Shown here piece after piece: positions 1 through 10,119 of a stretch of 64,000 nucleotides of DNA. The position numbers and the translations under genes were made by a program. Origin of the DNA: CAVTWH01 sp963738365. GTDB lineage: Bacteria; Actinomycetota; Actinomycetes; Mycobacteriales; Micromonosporaceae. The DNA is taken from the NCBI GenBank assembly GCA_963738365.1, contig CAVTWH010000010.1:682001-746000 (forward strand). Reading direction: 5' to 3'. Position 1 is the first letter of the stretch, and each line of letters opens with the position of its first letter. The notes under the pieces are model-generated. The model was not told the origin of the DNA and made no database searches. It saw only the letters and a list, made by a program, of their open reading frames with translations.

Positions 1-477
1 GATCTCGCCGACGGTGGTGTCACCGGCGGAGATGGAGGCGGTGGAGGCGATCTGCTCCTTGGTCTCGACGTCCTTGGCGATCTTGGCCAGCTCCTCGGCG
101 ACGGCGGCGACGGCGGCCTCGATGCCCCGCTTCAGGGCCATCGGGTTGGCGCCGGCGGCGACGTTGCGCAGGCCCTCGCGGACCAGCGCCTGGGCCAGGA
201 CGGTCGCCGTCGTCGTGCCGTCGCCGGCCACGTCGTCGGTCTTCTTGGCGACCTCCTTGACCAGCTCGGCGCCGATCTTCTCGTACGGGTCCTCGAGCTC
301 GATCTCCTTGGCGATGCTCACACCATCGTTGGTGATGGTGGGGGCGCCCCACTTCTTCTCGAGCACGACGTTGCGGCCCTTCGGGCCCAGCGTCACCTTG
401 ACGGCGTCGGCGAGGATGTTCATGCCCCGCTCGAGACCGCGGCGGGCCTCCTCGTCGAACGCGATAATCTTGGCCAT
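1..477 (-). CDS. groEL: 60-kDa chaperonin GroEL (N-terminal 159 residues, runs off the left edge)
   Basis: ATP-dependent protein-folding chaperonin of the cytosol. The visible N-terminus starts MAKIIAFDEEARRGLERG and carries the nucleotide-binding TLGPKGRNV (about 29-37) and DVAGDGTTTATVLA (about 82-95), all family-diagnostic. The ATG at 477-475 sits 10 nt after a perfect AGGAGG (493-488). No groES lies in front: the next gene upstream is an unrelated membrane protein, so this is probably the stand-alone actinobacterial groEL copy. Two CIRCE operators and a promoter lie about 180 nt upstream, so HrcA heat-shock control is expected. Identity is certain; which paralogue it is, is inferred. Confidence 0.97.
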   Translation of the reverse strand, partial: MAKIIAFDEEARRGLERGMNILADAVKVTLGPKGRNVVLEKKWGAPTITNDGVSIAKEIELEDPYEKIGAELVKEVAKKTDDVAGDGTTTATVLAQALVREGLRNVAAGANPMALKRGIEAAVAAVAEELAKIAKDVETKEQIASTASISAGDTTVGEI

Positions 478-660
478 TCGGCGTTGTCCTCCTGGACAGT
501 TCAGCACGACCCCGGGTGTGACCCGAGCCGTCCCGTCGGTCTCCATCGGCGCTGTAACCAGCGCGTTTGTCGGCCGGGCCGGATAGCCCGCGACGACCGG
601 CCGGCACCCGCGGCAGCCGTACGGGCCGCCTACGGGGCACGACCTCACCGCCCCGACCTC

Positions 661-687
661 TTGGCACTCAGACCAGCCGAGTGCCAA
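661..687 (-). promoter_or_regulatory. CIRCE operator (HrcA site), proximal copy
   Basis: TTGGCACTC-N9-GAGTGCCAA, a perfect 9-bp inverted repeat with the CIRCE spacing of 9. It matches the HrcA consensus TTAGCACTC-N9-GAGTGCTAA with a compensated change in both arms (A to G, T to C). It lies just downstream of the predicted groEL promoter. Confidence 0.93.
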
Positions 688-692
688 GTACC

Positions 693-721
693 TGTTTAGC
701 ACTCGGCCAAGGCGAGTGCAA
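693..721 (-). promoter_or_regulatory. Predicted groEL promoter overlapping the distal CIRCE
   Basis: Read on the minus strand, TTGCAC (721-716) and TAAACA (698-693) are 17 bp apart, a plausible housekeeping -35/-10 pair. The distal CIRCE covers the -35 and spacer, so bound HrcA would block polymerase. The resulting leader to the ATG would be about 200 nt. Confidence 0.5.
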
Positions 722-722
722 G
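696..722 (-). promoter_or_regulatory. CIRCE operator (HrcA site), distal copy
   Basis: TTAGCACTC-N9-GAGTGCAAG. The left arm is the exact consensus; the right arm has two mismatches at its outer end. Together with the copy at 661-687 this gives tandem HrcA sites, as seen for some actinobacterial groEL genes. Confidence 0.88.
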
Positions 723-771
723 CTCCTCCGGCCTTCCGCACCGTGACGAAGTACCCTCCGCTACGGCTTGA

Positions 772-2063
772 CTACAGCACAGCGTTCAGATCGGCGGTGG
801 TCAGCGGTGCCTGCCGCGCCCGCAACTCGGCGAAGAGGAGGACCTCGCCGAGCAGCAGGGCGAAGTTCAGCGGCAGCCCGACCAGCGCCAGGACTCCGCT
901 CACCAGGTGCCCGGCGGTGGCCCCGCCGGCCGCCGTGGCGATCGCGGCCGGGATCTGCAGGACGAACGAGGCGCCGCCCACGATCAGGACCAGCAGCGCC
1001 ATCCGGCCCAGCGCCCGGCCGAAGTTCTTGTGGATCATGCTGAATGACGTGCTGATCGGGTTGGCGCCCCGCTGGTAGAGCGCGACGGGCAGGTAGAGGC
1101 AGCCGGCCAGGGCGAAGTAGAGCGAGCCGACCACGCAGGCGCAGACGCCGACGGTCACGAGCAGGCCGTAGATCAGGGTCCAGCCCCACAGCCGGGCGGC
1201 GTTGGCCAGGCCGTAGCGCAGCGCGTCAGCCACCGGCGCGGGCGCGCCGGCCGCCCGGCGGGTGACCGTCCACACCAGTGCGGCCTGACCGAGCGCGCCG
1301 AGGAAGCCACCGACCACCACGAGCATCAGCAGGATCAGCAGGAACGCCACCGGGTGCGGGAAGTGGAACTCGGGCACCGCCCGCCCCTGCTCGTCGATGT
1401 GCTGGGTACTGGTCGGCGCGTAGACCGACAGCAGGGTGGACAGCACGGCGACCGGCACGCCCATGCTGAGTAGGCCGATGACGTACATGTCCCGCAGGTG
1501 CGCACCGATCAGCTTGAACACCCGGTTGAACCAGCCGGAGAAGCCTTCCGCGGCGGAGGTGACCAGCGGATCGGCCGGCGTCCCCGGCAGCCGGGTAGCC
1601 GCCGCCCGGGTAGACCGGCATCCCATAGGCCACCGGATAGGTCGGCGCGGCCGGGTAGCCGCCGGTTGCCGGCACCGCCGGATAACCGGCCGTTGCCGGG
1701 TAGCCGCCCGGTGCCGGCGTTGCCGGATAGCCGTCCACCGGCGGGGCCGGCGTTGCCGGATAGCCGTCCACCGGCGGGGGCTGCGTTGCCGGATAGCCGT
1801 CCACGGGCGGGGGCTGCGGTGCCGGCGTTGCCGGGTAGTCGTCCGCTGGCGGAGCGGCCGGGTGGGCGTCCGGTTCCGCAGTGGCCGGGCGGTCCGCCGG
1901 CTGGCGGCGCGGCCGGCGTCTCGGCAGTGGCGGGGTCGGGTGCGGAGTCGGCGGGTTCCCCGGTCGGCGGTGCTTCCGCTCCCGTGGGGATGCTCGCTGG
2001 GCCGGCGTCGGGCTCGTCGGCGGCCGGGCGGGCGGACTCGGGGGTCGGGGTGGGCTCAGCCAC
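772..2063 (-). pseudogene. Proline-rich multi-pass membrane protein, frameshifted
   Basis: Function unknown. The first part is an acidic, Pro/Ala-rich cytosolic tail (MAEPTPTPESARPAADEP), followed by tandem copies of a DGYPATPAPP-type repeat (about 1630-1850). The C-terminal half is a membrane domain with about five to six hydrophobic helices, for example PVAFLLILLMLVVVGGFLGAL. These parts lie in different frames. A CCCC run at 1572-1575 holds one base too many; removing it joins GGYPAAG to TPADPLVTSAAEG. A second shift lies near 1880. I chose GTG at 2063 because GGAG sits 8 nt before it and the frame then reads cleanly. The layout resembles actinobacterial proteins with a glycerophosphodiester-phosphodiesterase-type membrane domain, but I do not assign a function. 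Confidence 0.6.
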
Positions 2064-2332
2064 GGCGGTAGCTCCATTCAGGGCGGGCGCCCAGCTGGGG
2101 AGCCGGGCCGCAGGCACGATACGTCAGGCGCCAGTCGCCCCGCACGCCCGATCCGAGCGCACAGTCACCCTGATCATCGATTGGCCTGTCGCCAATCCGT
2201 ACCGGCCGGTCCCCCGGGGAAACCCACCGTTGGTACCCGCTCCGCGGAGACAGTCGCCCGGTACGCCGAACGCCGCACCGCGGCTCCCCAGCCCCGGCGC
2301 GGCGTCCTGTGCGTCGCGAAGTCTTGGTGTCG

Positions 2333-2533
2333 TCAGACGACCCGTACCTTCTCGGCCTGCGGGCCTTTCTGACCCTGTGCGATCTCGAACTCGACACGCT
2401 GGCCATCTTCCAGCGACTTGTAGCCGTCCATCTCGATGGCGGAGAAGTGGACGAAAACGTCCTGTCCTCCGTCAACCGCGATGAATCCGTAGCCCTTTTC
2501 GCTGTTGAACCACTTCACGGTGCCCTGTGCCAC
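2333..2533 (-). CDS. cspA: Cold-shock protein, CspA family
   Basis: A 66-residue single cold-shock domain that binds single-stranded RNA/DNA and acts as an RNA chaperone. MAQGTVKWFNSEKGYGFI contains RNP1 (KGYGFI) and VFVHFSAI contains RNP2; the length is exactly that of the family. It starts at GTG 2533 with GAGGGAAG upstream. A possible promoter on this strand is TTGACC (2738-2733) with a weak -10 about 17 nt further on. That would give a leader of about 165 nt, and long structured leaders are typical of csp genes. It is monocistronic and divergent from the GNAT gene. Confidence 0.96.
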   Translation of the reverse strand: MAQGTVKWFNSEKGYGFIAVDGGQDVFVHFSAIEMDGYKSLEDGQRVEFEIAQGQKGPQAEKVRVV

Positions 2534-2780
2534 GGTGCACTTCCCTCACTTCGATGGTGCCGGGTCGTCGCCGACCCTGCGATCCCACCGCGGGATCGCA
2601 GGTCACTGTGGACAATGCGTCTGGCGGGAGCTCACGTTCAACAGCGACCGAACACGGACGCTACAGCAAGCACTCGCGGCCCGCACTACCACAAATCGGA
2701 CGCCGTGGTTACAGTCGAGCCTCAATCATATTGGTCAATGTATTTGGTCCTCTGACGCCTCTGCCGGTAGGACTGATGAC

Positions 2781-3287
2781 GTGCCCGAAACGCCCCTGAT
2801 CCGCCCCGCGACGGTCGGCGATGCCGCCCGTATCCGGGCGCTGCGCCTGGAAATGCTGGCCGATGCCCCACTGGCCTTCATCGAACGCCTCGACGAGGCC
2901 GCCGCGCGCCCGCACGGGCAGTTCCGCGCCAAGCTCGCCGAGCGGGTCCGCGACCCCGGCGCCCGCCAGCTGGTGGCCGACGCCGACGGCCGGATCGTGG
3001 CCCAGGCCGGGGCACTGGCGGTCCCCACCACGCCGGACGTCAGCCTGATCTACGCCGTCTACATCAGCCCGCCGTGGCGCCGGACCGACCTGCTGGCCCG
3101 GCTGCTGGACGCGCTGGCCGACTGGTCCCGGGCGGTCGGCCGGCGCACGCTGGAGCTGGAGGTGGTCACCTCCAACACCCGCGCCGTGCGCGCCTACGGC
3201 CGGGTCGGTTTCGTGGACACCGGCGTACGCACGCCGCACCCCACCATCCCGGCGCTGACCGAGATGGTGATGAGCCGGGCCGCCTGA
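2781..3287 (+). CDS. GNAT-family N-acetyltransferase
   Basis: A 168-residue acetyl-CoA-dependent acyltransferase of unknown substrate. It opens with the GNAT start IRPATVGDAARIRALRLEML and continues through a central beta-sheet (VSLIYAVYISPPWRR). It ends with the acceptor-side motif LELEVVTSNTRAVRAYGRVGF, the usual N-x-x-A-x-x-x-Y of motif B. The acetyl-CoA loop RRTDLLARLLDAL lacks the textbook Q/R-x-x-G-x-G/A, so activity may have diverged. GTG 2781 was chosen because it directly precedes the conserved start and TAGGA lies just upstream. The reading frame itself is open further upstream. Confidence 0.88.
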   Translation: MPETPLIRPATVGDAARIRALRLEMLADAPLAFIERLDEAAARPHGQFRAKLAERVRDPGARQLVADADGRIVAQAGALAVPTTPDVSLIYAVYISPPWRRTDLLARLLDALADWSRAVGRRTLELEVVTSNTRAVRAYGRVGFVDTGVRTPHPTIPALTEMVMSRAA

Positions 3288-3295
3288 CCGGTGAC

Positions 3296-4975
3296 TCAGA
3301 CGTGTCGGCGGGACTGGACGATCCGGAAGCGGCTGGCCACGAAGGCGCCGTCGGTCAGCGCCGCGTTGGTCGCCGGGTTCGCCCCGGTGCCGTGGAAGTC
3401 GGAGAAGGCCGCCGACTGGTTGACGAACACGCCGCCGGTCAGGTTCGCCGACAGGTGCACGCCGACGTCCAGGGCGGCCTGCTCCACCTGGGCCAGCACG
3501 GTCGGCGAGGTGGAGTAGACGGCCGCGGTCAGCGCGCCCCGGCCGGCGACAGTCCGGCGGAAGATCTCGACGCTGTGCGCGGTCGAGTCGGTGGCGACGA
3601 CGAACGAGATCGGTCCGAACCACTCCCGGTCGAAGTTCGGCGCGGCCGCCGCGTCCTGGCGTCAACAGCAGCGGGGTACGCACCACCGCGTCCGGGTACG
3701 TCGGGTGCGCCACGGTGCGCGAGTCGAGCAGCACGGTGCCGTGGCCGCGGGCGGCGTCGATGCGCCGGGCCACCGCCGTCGTTGACGATCGCCCCGGTCA
3801 CCTCGACGCCCCGGGCGTCGTCGGCGACCAGCTTGCCGCCACGGCGTCCGCGATGCCCCGCGGCCACCTCGTCGAAGCTCGCGGCGGCCGGATTCGGTGT
3901 CGATGCCGTCCCGGGGCACCAGGATGTTCTGCGGCGTGGTGCACATCTGGCCGCTGTAGAGGGTCAGGGAGAAGGCGATGTTGCGGCACATCCCGGCGAA
4001 GTCGTCGGTGGAGTCCACGATCACCGTGTTGACGCCGGCCTTCTCGGTGTAGACCACCGCCTGCCGGGCGTGCTGCCTCCAGCCAGTCGCCGAACTCGGT
4101 CGAGCCGGTGAAGTCGACGATCCTCACGTCCGGGTGCACGGCCAGCGTCGCGGCGAGCTTGTCGCCCGGCTCCTCGGCGGCCAGGGTCACCAGGTTCGGG
4201 TCGAACCCGGCCTCGGCCAGCACCTCGCGGGCGTACTGGACGGTGATCGCCAGCGGCAGCACCGCGCCCGGGTGCGGCTTGACGATCACCGGGTTGCCGG
4301 TGGCCAGCGAGGCGAACAGCCCCGGGTAGGAGTTCCAGGTCGGGAACGTGGTGCAGCCGATGACCAGGGCGACGCCGCGCGGTACCACGATGGAAGGTCT
4401 TCGTCCATCCGCAGCGGCTCGCCCTTGCCGGCCGGCTTCGTCCCAGGCCGCCGCCGTCGGGGTGGCGGGTCATGCTCGGCGTAGGCGTACGCGATCGCCT
4501 CCAGCGCCCGGTCCAGCGCGTGCGCGCCGCCGGCCTGGAACGCCATCACGAACGCCTGGCCGGTGGTGAACTGCACCGCGTTGGCCAGCTCGAAGATGTG
4601 CTCGTGGAGCCGGGCCAGGATCTCCAGGCAGACGCCGCGCGGGCGTCGCGGGCCGGCGTCGCGCCAGGCCGGCATGGCGGCCCGGGCGGCGGCGACCAGC
4701 GCGTCGACGTCGGCGTGCGGGTAGCGGACGGCCAGCGCGACCCCGAACGGCGAGCGCTCGGTGGCCACCCGGCCGCCGGTGCCCGGCTGGTCGAGCGGGA
4801 AGTCCGGTGCCGAGGTAGGCCGCGAAGGCGGCCTCGCCGGCGGGCGCGGCGTCTCGCCGTACACCCGGGGGCTGGGCGACTCCGGGAAGGCGGACCAGTA
4901 GTCGCGTTCCGCGATCGCGGCCAGCGCCCGGTCGAGGATGTCGGCCGGCAGCGGACCGACGACGGCGGCAGTCAT
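3296..4975 (-). pseudogene. paaN: PaaN-type aldehyde dehydrogenase, broken by many indels
   Basis: About 560 codons, matching full-length actinobacterial PaaN, an aldehyde dehydrogenase-fold protein of aerobic phenylacetate degradation. Fragments in three frames together give the whole protein: DYWSAFPESPSPRVYGE at the start, IGCTTFPTWNSYPGLFAS, YSGQMCTTPQNILVPRDG (with the ALDH cysteine region), and NLTGGVFVNQSAAFSDFHG near the end. At least six frame changes occur. Two are close together around 4806 and 4850, where APAGEAAFAAYLGT appears only after shifting. The start is ATG 4975. No other paa gene is nearby. The family is recognised with confidence; the disruption is most likely sequence error. 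Confidence 0.8.
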
Positions 4976-5044
4976 GGCCCCATCATGCATCCCGGCACCC
5001 CCGGGACGGAAAGGATCGCGCGGCCCGGCGCGCGGCGAGAGGAT

Positions 5045-5082
5045 TCGGCGGGTGGGGCAGCGGTACGCGCCCCACCCGCCGA
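5045..5082 (-). terminator. Stem-loop terminator after the MFS gene
   Basis: A perfect 14-bp inverted repeat (5045-5058 with 5069-5082) around a 10-nt loop, between the MFS stop and the paaN start on the same strand. It has no T-run, as is usual for GC-rich actinobacterial terminators. Confidence 0.6.
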
Positions 5083-5149
5083 CCCGACCACCTCGCGCGC
5101 CCGGCTACCAACGCAGCCAACGAAAGTCACCGGTGGGGGTTGTCGGGGT

Positions 5150-6496
5150 CTAGGGCGCCGGGACCGCCGGCTCGTCGGCGAGCGGCTGCTCCGGCGTACT
5201 CGGGTGCGGTATCGGGCCGGCGGACGGCGGCGGCTGCTCCGCGGGGTCGCCGTGGCGGGCAGTTCGCGCATGGTGCGCAGCGGCGAGAGGAAGACCGGGA
5301 GGAATGCGAACATGCCGCCGATCGCGCCGACCCACAGGGCCGGTCGGACGCCGAGGTAGTCGCCGAGCACGCCGCCGATCAGCCCGCCGAGCGGCATGGT
5401 GCCCCAGACCAGGAAGCGCATGGTGGCGTTCATCCGGCCGAGCAGCCGCTCCGGCGTGAGCCCCTGGCGGAAGCTGACCTGGGCGATGTTGTAGACCACC
5501 GCGCCGAACCAGTACACGACGACGCCGAACGCGGCCGCCCACAGCAGCCAGCCGCGCTGGGCGAGCGGGGCGAGCAGGGCGGAACGGCGCGGTGACCGCG
5601 ACCGAGATCCAGATGGTCGGGCCCTGGCCGAGCCACGGCGGCGACCGGGTGGCGGTACAGCGCGCCGACCAGCCCGCCGATCGCGCCGCGACCGAGAAGA
5701 CCAGGCCGATCACGCCGCGTGTCAGGTGCAGGTCGCGGGCGAGCAGCACGATGAGCATCGCGTCCGCGATCGCAGGAGAACAGGTTGGAGGAGCCGGTGC
5801 ACAGCGGCGATCGACCGCAGCAGCCGGTTGCCGAGCACGAACCGCAGCCCCTCGGCGATCTCCCGGCCGAGGTGCGCGTCCGGCTGCCGCTCGGCTGCGC
5901 GGCTCGCGGCTGCGGATCAGCCCGACGAACAGCGCCGAGCCGAGGAAGCTGACCGCGTCGACGGCGACCGCGACCGGCGCGGTCAGCCACTGGATGACCA
6001 GGCCGGCCAGCGGTCGGCCCGGCGATCTGGTTGACCGCGCGGACGGCCTCCAGCTTGGCGTTGCCCTCGACCAGGTTGTCCCGGCCGACCAGGTGCGGCA
6101 GGTAGCTCTGGTAGGCCACGTCGAAGAAGACGGTGAGTACGCCGGCCAGCAGGGCGACCAGCGTAGAGCTGGGGCATCGTCAGCACGCCGGCCCACCAGG
6201 CGAGCGGGCACGCTGCCGAGGACCACGGCCCGGCCGAGGTCGCCGGCGATCAGCACGTTGCGCCGGCGCAGCCGGTCCACCCAGGCGCCGGCGGGCAGCC
6301 CGATCAGCAGGAACGCCAGCGGTCTCGCAGGCGGCCAGCAGCGCCCACCTCGAAGTTGCTGGCGTGCAGCGCGAGCACCGCCACCAGCGGCAGCGCCAGC
6401 AGGCTGACCTGGGTGCCGAGCTGGCTGAACGTGTCGGCGACGAAGAGCTGGCGGAAGTCGTGGTCGCGCAGCAGCCCGAGCGGCGGGCTTCCTCAC
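5150..6496 (-). pseudogene. MFS exporter (DHA3/EntS-like), frameshifted
   Basis: A drug or siderophore efflux-type major facilitator. Across frames one reads LLRDHDFRQLFVADTFSQLG, the loop GLPAGAWVDRLRRRNVLIAGDL after the second helix, AYQSYLPHLVGRDNLVEGNAK (a DHA3-type signature), and near the end GRMNATMRFLVWGTMPLGG. About 12 helices are expected. At least five single-base shifts break it. The one at the start is an extra C: deleting it turns GTG 6496 into MRKPPLGLLRDHDF, so I place the start there. The divergent HTH gene at 6580 is its probable regulator. Substrate unknown. Confidence 0.75.
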
Positions 6497-6579
6497 GCCA
6501 GGCAGCCTGGTGCACTGATTGGGAAAAGTCAACCAGTCGTCGCCGCACCAGCATCCGGTGACCTACGCTGGTCGGCACC

Positions 6580-7099
6580 ATGGATCGCAACGCCGGCCGG
6601 CGCCCGGCCTCGAAGCCGAGGCCCGCGCGCTCGCGTCCGCCGTACGCCTGCGGATCCTGCGGCTGTGCCTGGACGGCGCGCTGACGAACAAGGAGATCGC
6701 CCGGCGCCTGGGCGTGAACCCGGCGACCACACTGCACCACGTACGCACGCTGGTGGACACCGGTTTCCTGGCCGCCCAGCCGGTGCGCCGCGGTACCCGC
6801 GGCGCCCGCGAGGTGCCGTACCTGGCGACCCGCAAGTCCTGGACACTGGACGTCGCCGAGTCCGGGGTCACCGGCGGCCGGGCCGCCATGCTGGAGGCGT
6901 TCCTGCAGGAGGTCCGCCTGGTCGACGCGGAGAGCCGACTTCGACCGGCTCGGGCTGCGGCTGTCCGATGCGGACTTGGAGGAGCTGCGTACCCGCGTCT
7001 CGCGAACTGCTCAACGAGTACGCCGACCGGCCGCCGGCGCCGGACGGCCGGCCCTACTCGGTCTTCGTGGCCGTCCACCCGGACGCCACCCGCGACTGA
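6580..7099 (+). pseudogene. ArsR-like winged-helix regulator, frameshifted
   Basis: A DNA-binding regulator with an ArsR-type winged helix: ASAVRLRILRLCLDGALTN, then NKEIARRLGVNPATTLHH (recognition helix) and a wing around PVRRGTRGAREVPYLATRK. The C-terminal part continues in two other frames (DADLEELRTRVS, then ELLNEYADRPPAPDGRPYSV) to the stop at 7099, so at least three indels are present. The start ATG 6580 gives MDRNAGRRP before the first shift. It lies 83 bp from the divergent MFS exporter, the usual arrangement for a local repressor of an efflux pump. Confidence 0.7.
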
Positions 7100-7485
7100 G
7101 CGCCCCGTCCACGCGGTGGACGTCGGCGCCGCCCTCCGTGGACTGCCGGGACTGTCCAGACGGGATCGACGGGACCATCCACCGGGGACCCGCGGGTCTG
7201 TCCAGCGAGGACCGGACAACTACCCCGGACATGGTCGAGAGGACGTCCGCACAGCACCTTCGGCGCTGGTCAAAGGCGATCCGATTGACTCGGGGCCCCG
7301 GCGGCACGTCCTCCCGCAGAGAGCATCCTGCGCCGGTCGTTCGGCGACACGTCAAGAGTTGCGCAACCTCGATTTCCACCGTGCGCCAAATGTCAACTAC
7401 ACAGTGTTACGAAGATCAACGGAGGCTGGGCTGACCCACCGCCCACTACTCTGCGTACATTCCCGTCGGCCTTGCCGGGAAAAGC
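7100..7485. other. Intergenic, no gene seen; possible terminator at 7460-7481
   Basis: About 390 bp between the converging HTH and thrC genes. I see no coding-type frame with a ribosome binding site. TTCCCG (7460-7465) and CGGGAA (7476-7481) can form a short hairpin next to the thrC stop. Confidence 0.4.
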
Positions 7486-8774
7486 TCAGCCGAGCAGGCC
7501 GGCCTCGCGCGCCGCCCGCAGCGACGGCTTGACCCGGTGGGTGGGGCCGACCCGGTCGGCCACCGCGTCGAGGGTCTTGAGCCCCTCGCCGGTGTTGAAG
7601 ACGACGGTCTCCGCGTCCGGGTCGAGCCGGCCCGACGGCGACCAGCTTCGCCAGCACCGCGACGGTCACCCCGCCGGCCGTCTCGGCGAAGACCCCGGTG
7701 GTCCGGGCCAGCAGCTGGATGGCGTCGCGGATCTCGTCGTCGTCGGCGTACGTCCATCCAGCCGCCGGTGCGCCGGACCGCCTCCAGCGCGTACAGGCCG
7801 GCGGCCGGGTCGCCGATGTTGAGCGACTTCGCGATGCCGGTCGGGCTTGACCGGGGTGATGTCGTCGACGCCGTCGTGCAGCGCGGTCGCGATCGGGTTG
7901 CAGCCGGCCGACTGCGCGCCGAACACCGCCAGCCGTCGGCCGGCGCGTCGACCAGGCCGATCTCGACCAGCTCGCGTGAACGCCTTGTCCACCTTGGTCA
8001 GCAGCTCGCCGGAGGCCATCGGGATGACCACCTGCGCCGGGATCCGCCAGCCGAGCTGCTCGGCCACCTCGTAGCCGAGCGTCTTGGAGCCCTCGGCGTA
8101 GAACGGGCCGGACGTTGACGTTGACGAACGCGGTGTCCTCGAACTCGTCGGTCTCGGTCAGCTCCGAGCAGAGCCGGTTGACGTCGTCGTAGGAGCCGTC
8201 GATCGCGACCACGTCGCCGCCGTAGACCGCGGTCGTGAGGATCTTGCCCGGCTCCAGGTCGGCCGGGATGAACACGATCGACGGTACGCCGGCCCGGGCG
8301 GCGTGCGCGGCCACCGAGTTGGCCAGGTTGCCGGTGGACGCGCAGGCGAACCGGGTGAAGCCGAGCGCCTTGGCGGCGGTCAGCGCGACCGAGACGACCC
8401 GGTCCTTGAACGAGTGGGTCGGGTTGGCCGAGTCGTCCTTGACCCACAGCGGCGCGCGCAGTCCGAGCGCCTCGGCGAGCGCGTCGGCCCGGACCAGCGG
8501 GGTGAGCCCGGGTCGAGGGTGACCCGGGTGGCCGGGTCCTGCCCGACCGGCAGCAGCGCCGGCGTAGCGCCAGATGTTGGGCGGCCCGGCCTCGATCTGC
8601 TCGCGGGTGACCTGTGCGTGAGCGGCGTCCGGTCGTACCCGACCTCCAGCGGGCCGAAGCACTCGTAGCAGGCGTGCTGGGCGGCGAGCGGGAACTGCGC
8701 GCCGCAGCCGCGACAGACCAGGTTGCGGGCGGCGGTTCTCGAGCTTGGGTGGGAGCGTCGACGGTCGACGTCAT
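7486..8774 (-). pseudogene. thrC: Threonine synthase (PLP-dependent), frameshifted
   Basis: Converts O-phosphohomoserine to threonine using pyridoxal phosphate. Frame fragments give an N-terminal zinc ribbon (LVCRGCGAQFPLAAQHACYECFG, four cysteines), the PLP lysine region DSANPTHSFKDRVVSVAL, the substrate and phosphate loops ASTGNLANSVAAHAARAG and IPMASGELLTKV, and a C-terminus ending REAGLLG. At least six indels interrupt it. The start is ATG 8774, directly behind a SAM-I riboswitch. The riboswitch raises the alternative that this ribbon-bearing paralogue serves the methionine branch. As a housekeeping gene it is unlikely to be truly dead. Confidence 0.82.
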
Positions 8775-8787
8775 GCGAGGCCTGCCT

Positions 8788-8935
8788 CTCATCTCTCCGG
8801 GGCCGGACGTCGTCACCGACGGCTTGGGGATCACCCGGACGGAATTGGCACCTGCGCCGCGGGGCCTCGTCGCCGAGGTGTGGCGGTGGTTGCCGGGGCT
8901 TCATCGGGCCGTTCCCTCTGCCCCTCTGGATGAGG
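8788..8935 (-). ncRNA. SAM-I (S-box) riboswitch in the thrC leader
   Basis: On the minus strand, P1 is formed by CTCATC (8934-8929) and GATGAG (8793-8788). In order follow the conserved CAGAGGGGCAGAGGGAACGG, the core GGCCCGATGAAGCCCCGGC with AACC, a variable GC-rich arm, and GGTGCCAATTCCG before GGAGAGATGAG. This is the complete S-box aptamer that binds S-adenosylmethionine. The likely Shine-Dalgarno GAGAGG (8790-8785) shares three bases with the 3' strand of P1 and lies 10 nt from the ATG. No separate terminator is visible, so ligand probably controls translation by holding P1 closed. Confidence 0.95.
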
Positions 8936-9046
8936 TATGGAGTTGTGCTCCCAGGGTAGCGGAGCCGGTCAGCACCGCGGGCGGCGGTCCCACCAGGCGG
9001 TCGGCCGCCGGCCGGGCCGCCGTCCGTGCCGTCTACCGTGGTCAGC

Positions 9047-10031
9047 GTGCATCCGGCAGCGCGCGAATGGTTCGCCAGGCGTACCCACTCCTGGCAGGAG
9101 TGGTCCTTACCACAACTGCTCTCGGCGAAAGGCGCGAACCGGGTCAGCGTGGTGCTGCCGGCCCTGGACGAGGAGCCGACCGTCGGGGCCATCGTGGCCG
9201 GCATCCGGCCGCTGCGCGACGCCGGCCTGGTGGACGAACTGCTGGTGATCGACTCCGGCTCGGTGGACCGGACCGCCGCGCAGGCGCCGCGCAGCCGGCG
9301 CCACCGTGGTGCACCGCGACGACGTGCTGCCCGGCGACGGGCTCCCGGCCCGGCAAGGGCGAGGTGCTCTGGAAGGCGCTCGCCGCCACCACCGGGGACA
9401 TCCTGGTGTACGTCGACGCCGACCTGACCGACTTCCGGGCGCACTTCGTCACCGGCCTGCTCGGCCCGCTGCTCACCGACCCGTCGGTACACCTGGTGAA
9501 GGCGTTCTACGACCGGCCGCTGCTGGACGTCTCGGCGGCCGGCGGCGGCCGGGTCACCGAGCTGGCCGCCCGCCCGCTGCTCGACGCCTACTTCCCCGAA
9601 CTGGCCGGCGTCGTCCAGCCGCTGGCCGGCGAGTACGCCGCCCGCCGCGACCTGCTGGAAGCAGCTGCCGTTCGCGGCCGGGTACGGGGTGGAGACCGGG
9701 CTGCTCATCGACGCCTGGCGGGCCGCCGGGCTGGACGCGCATCGCCCAGGTGGACCTGGGCCAGCGCACCCACGGCCACCAGGACACCGCGGCGCTGGGC
9801 CGGATGGCCGCCACGATCCTGCACACCGTGCTGCACCGGGCTGCACAGGCGAGCGCCGCCGACCCGGCCGACCGGAAGCGTCCGCTGTGGACCACGCTGA
9901 CCCAGTTCCGGCGCGGGCCGGACGGGCGGATCGAGCCGGTCGAGCGGGACGTCGCCGGGCCGGACCGGCCCCCCATGGTCACCGTCGCGGAGTACCGGCA
10001 CCGGCCGGCCGCGGCCCCCGCACCGCACTGA
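9047..10031 (+). pseudogene. gpgS: Glucosyl-3-phosphoglycerate synthase (GT81), frameshifted
   Basis: Transfers glucose from a nucleotide sugar to 3-phosphoglycerate, the first step of methylglucose-lipopolysaccharide/glucosylglycerate synthesis. Readable parts are the nucleotide-sugar fold start NRVSVVLPALDEEPTVGAIV, the DELLVIDSGSVDRTA strand, the metal motif VYVDADLTDF, the acceptor region GVVQPLAGEYAARRDLLE and the late histidine motif LGQRTHGHQDTAALGRMA. About 325 codons, as in the family. Four or so indels occur (near 9285, 9345, 9660 and 9740). GTG 9047 or GTG 9026 may be the start; neither has a clear ribosome binding site. It is divergent from thrC. Confidence 0.82.
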
Positions 10032-10119
10032 CCGCCGACCGCGCGATGCCTCAGCGGCGGCCCGGGGCGAGCGCAGAGATGAGTGGGAACAGAGCAGTTC
10101 GGCATATGGCCGTAGCCCC

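Noticed and set aside
2180..2196. ATTGGC-CTGTC-GCCAAT hairpin after cspA
   Set aside because: A 6-bp stem is too short to call a terminator in this GC context.
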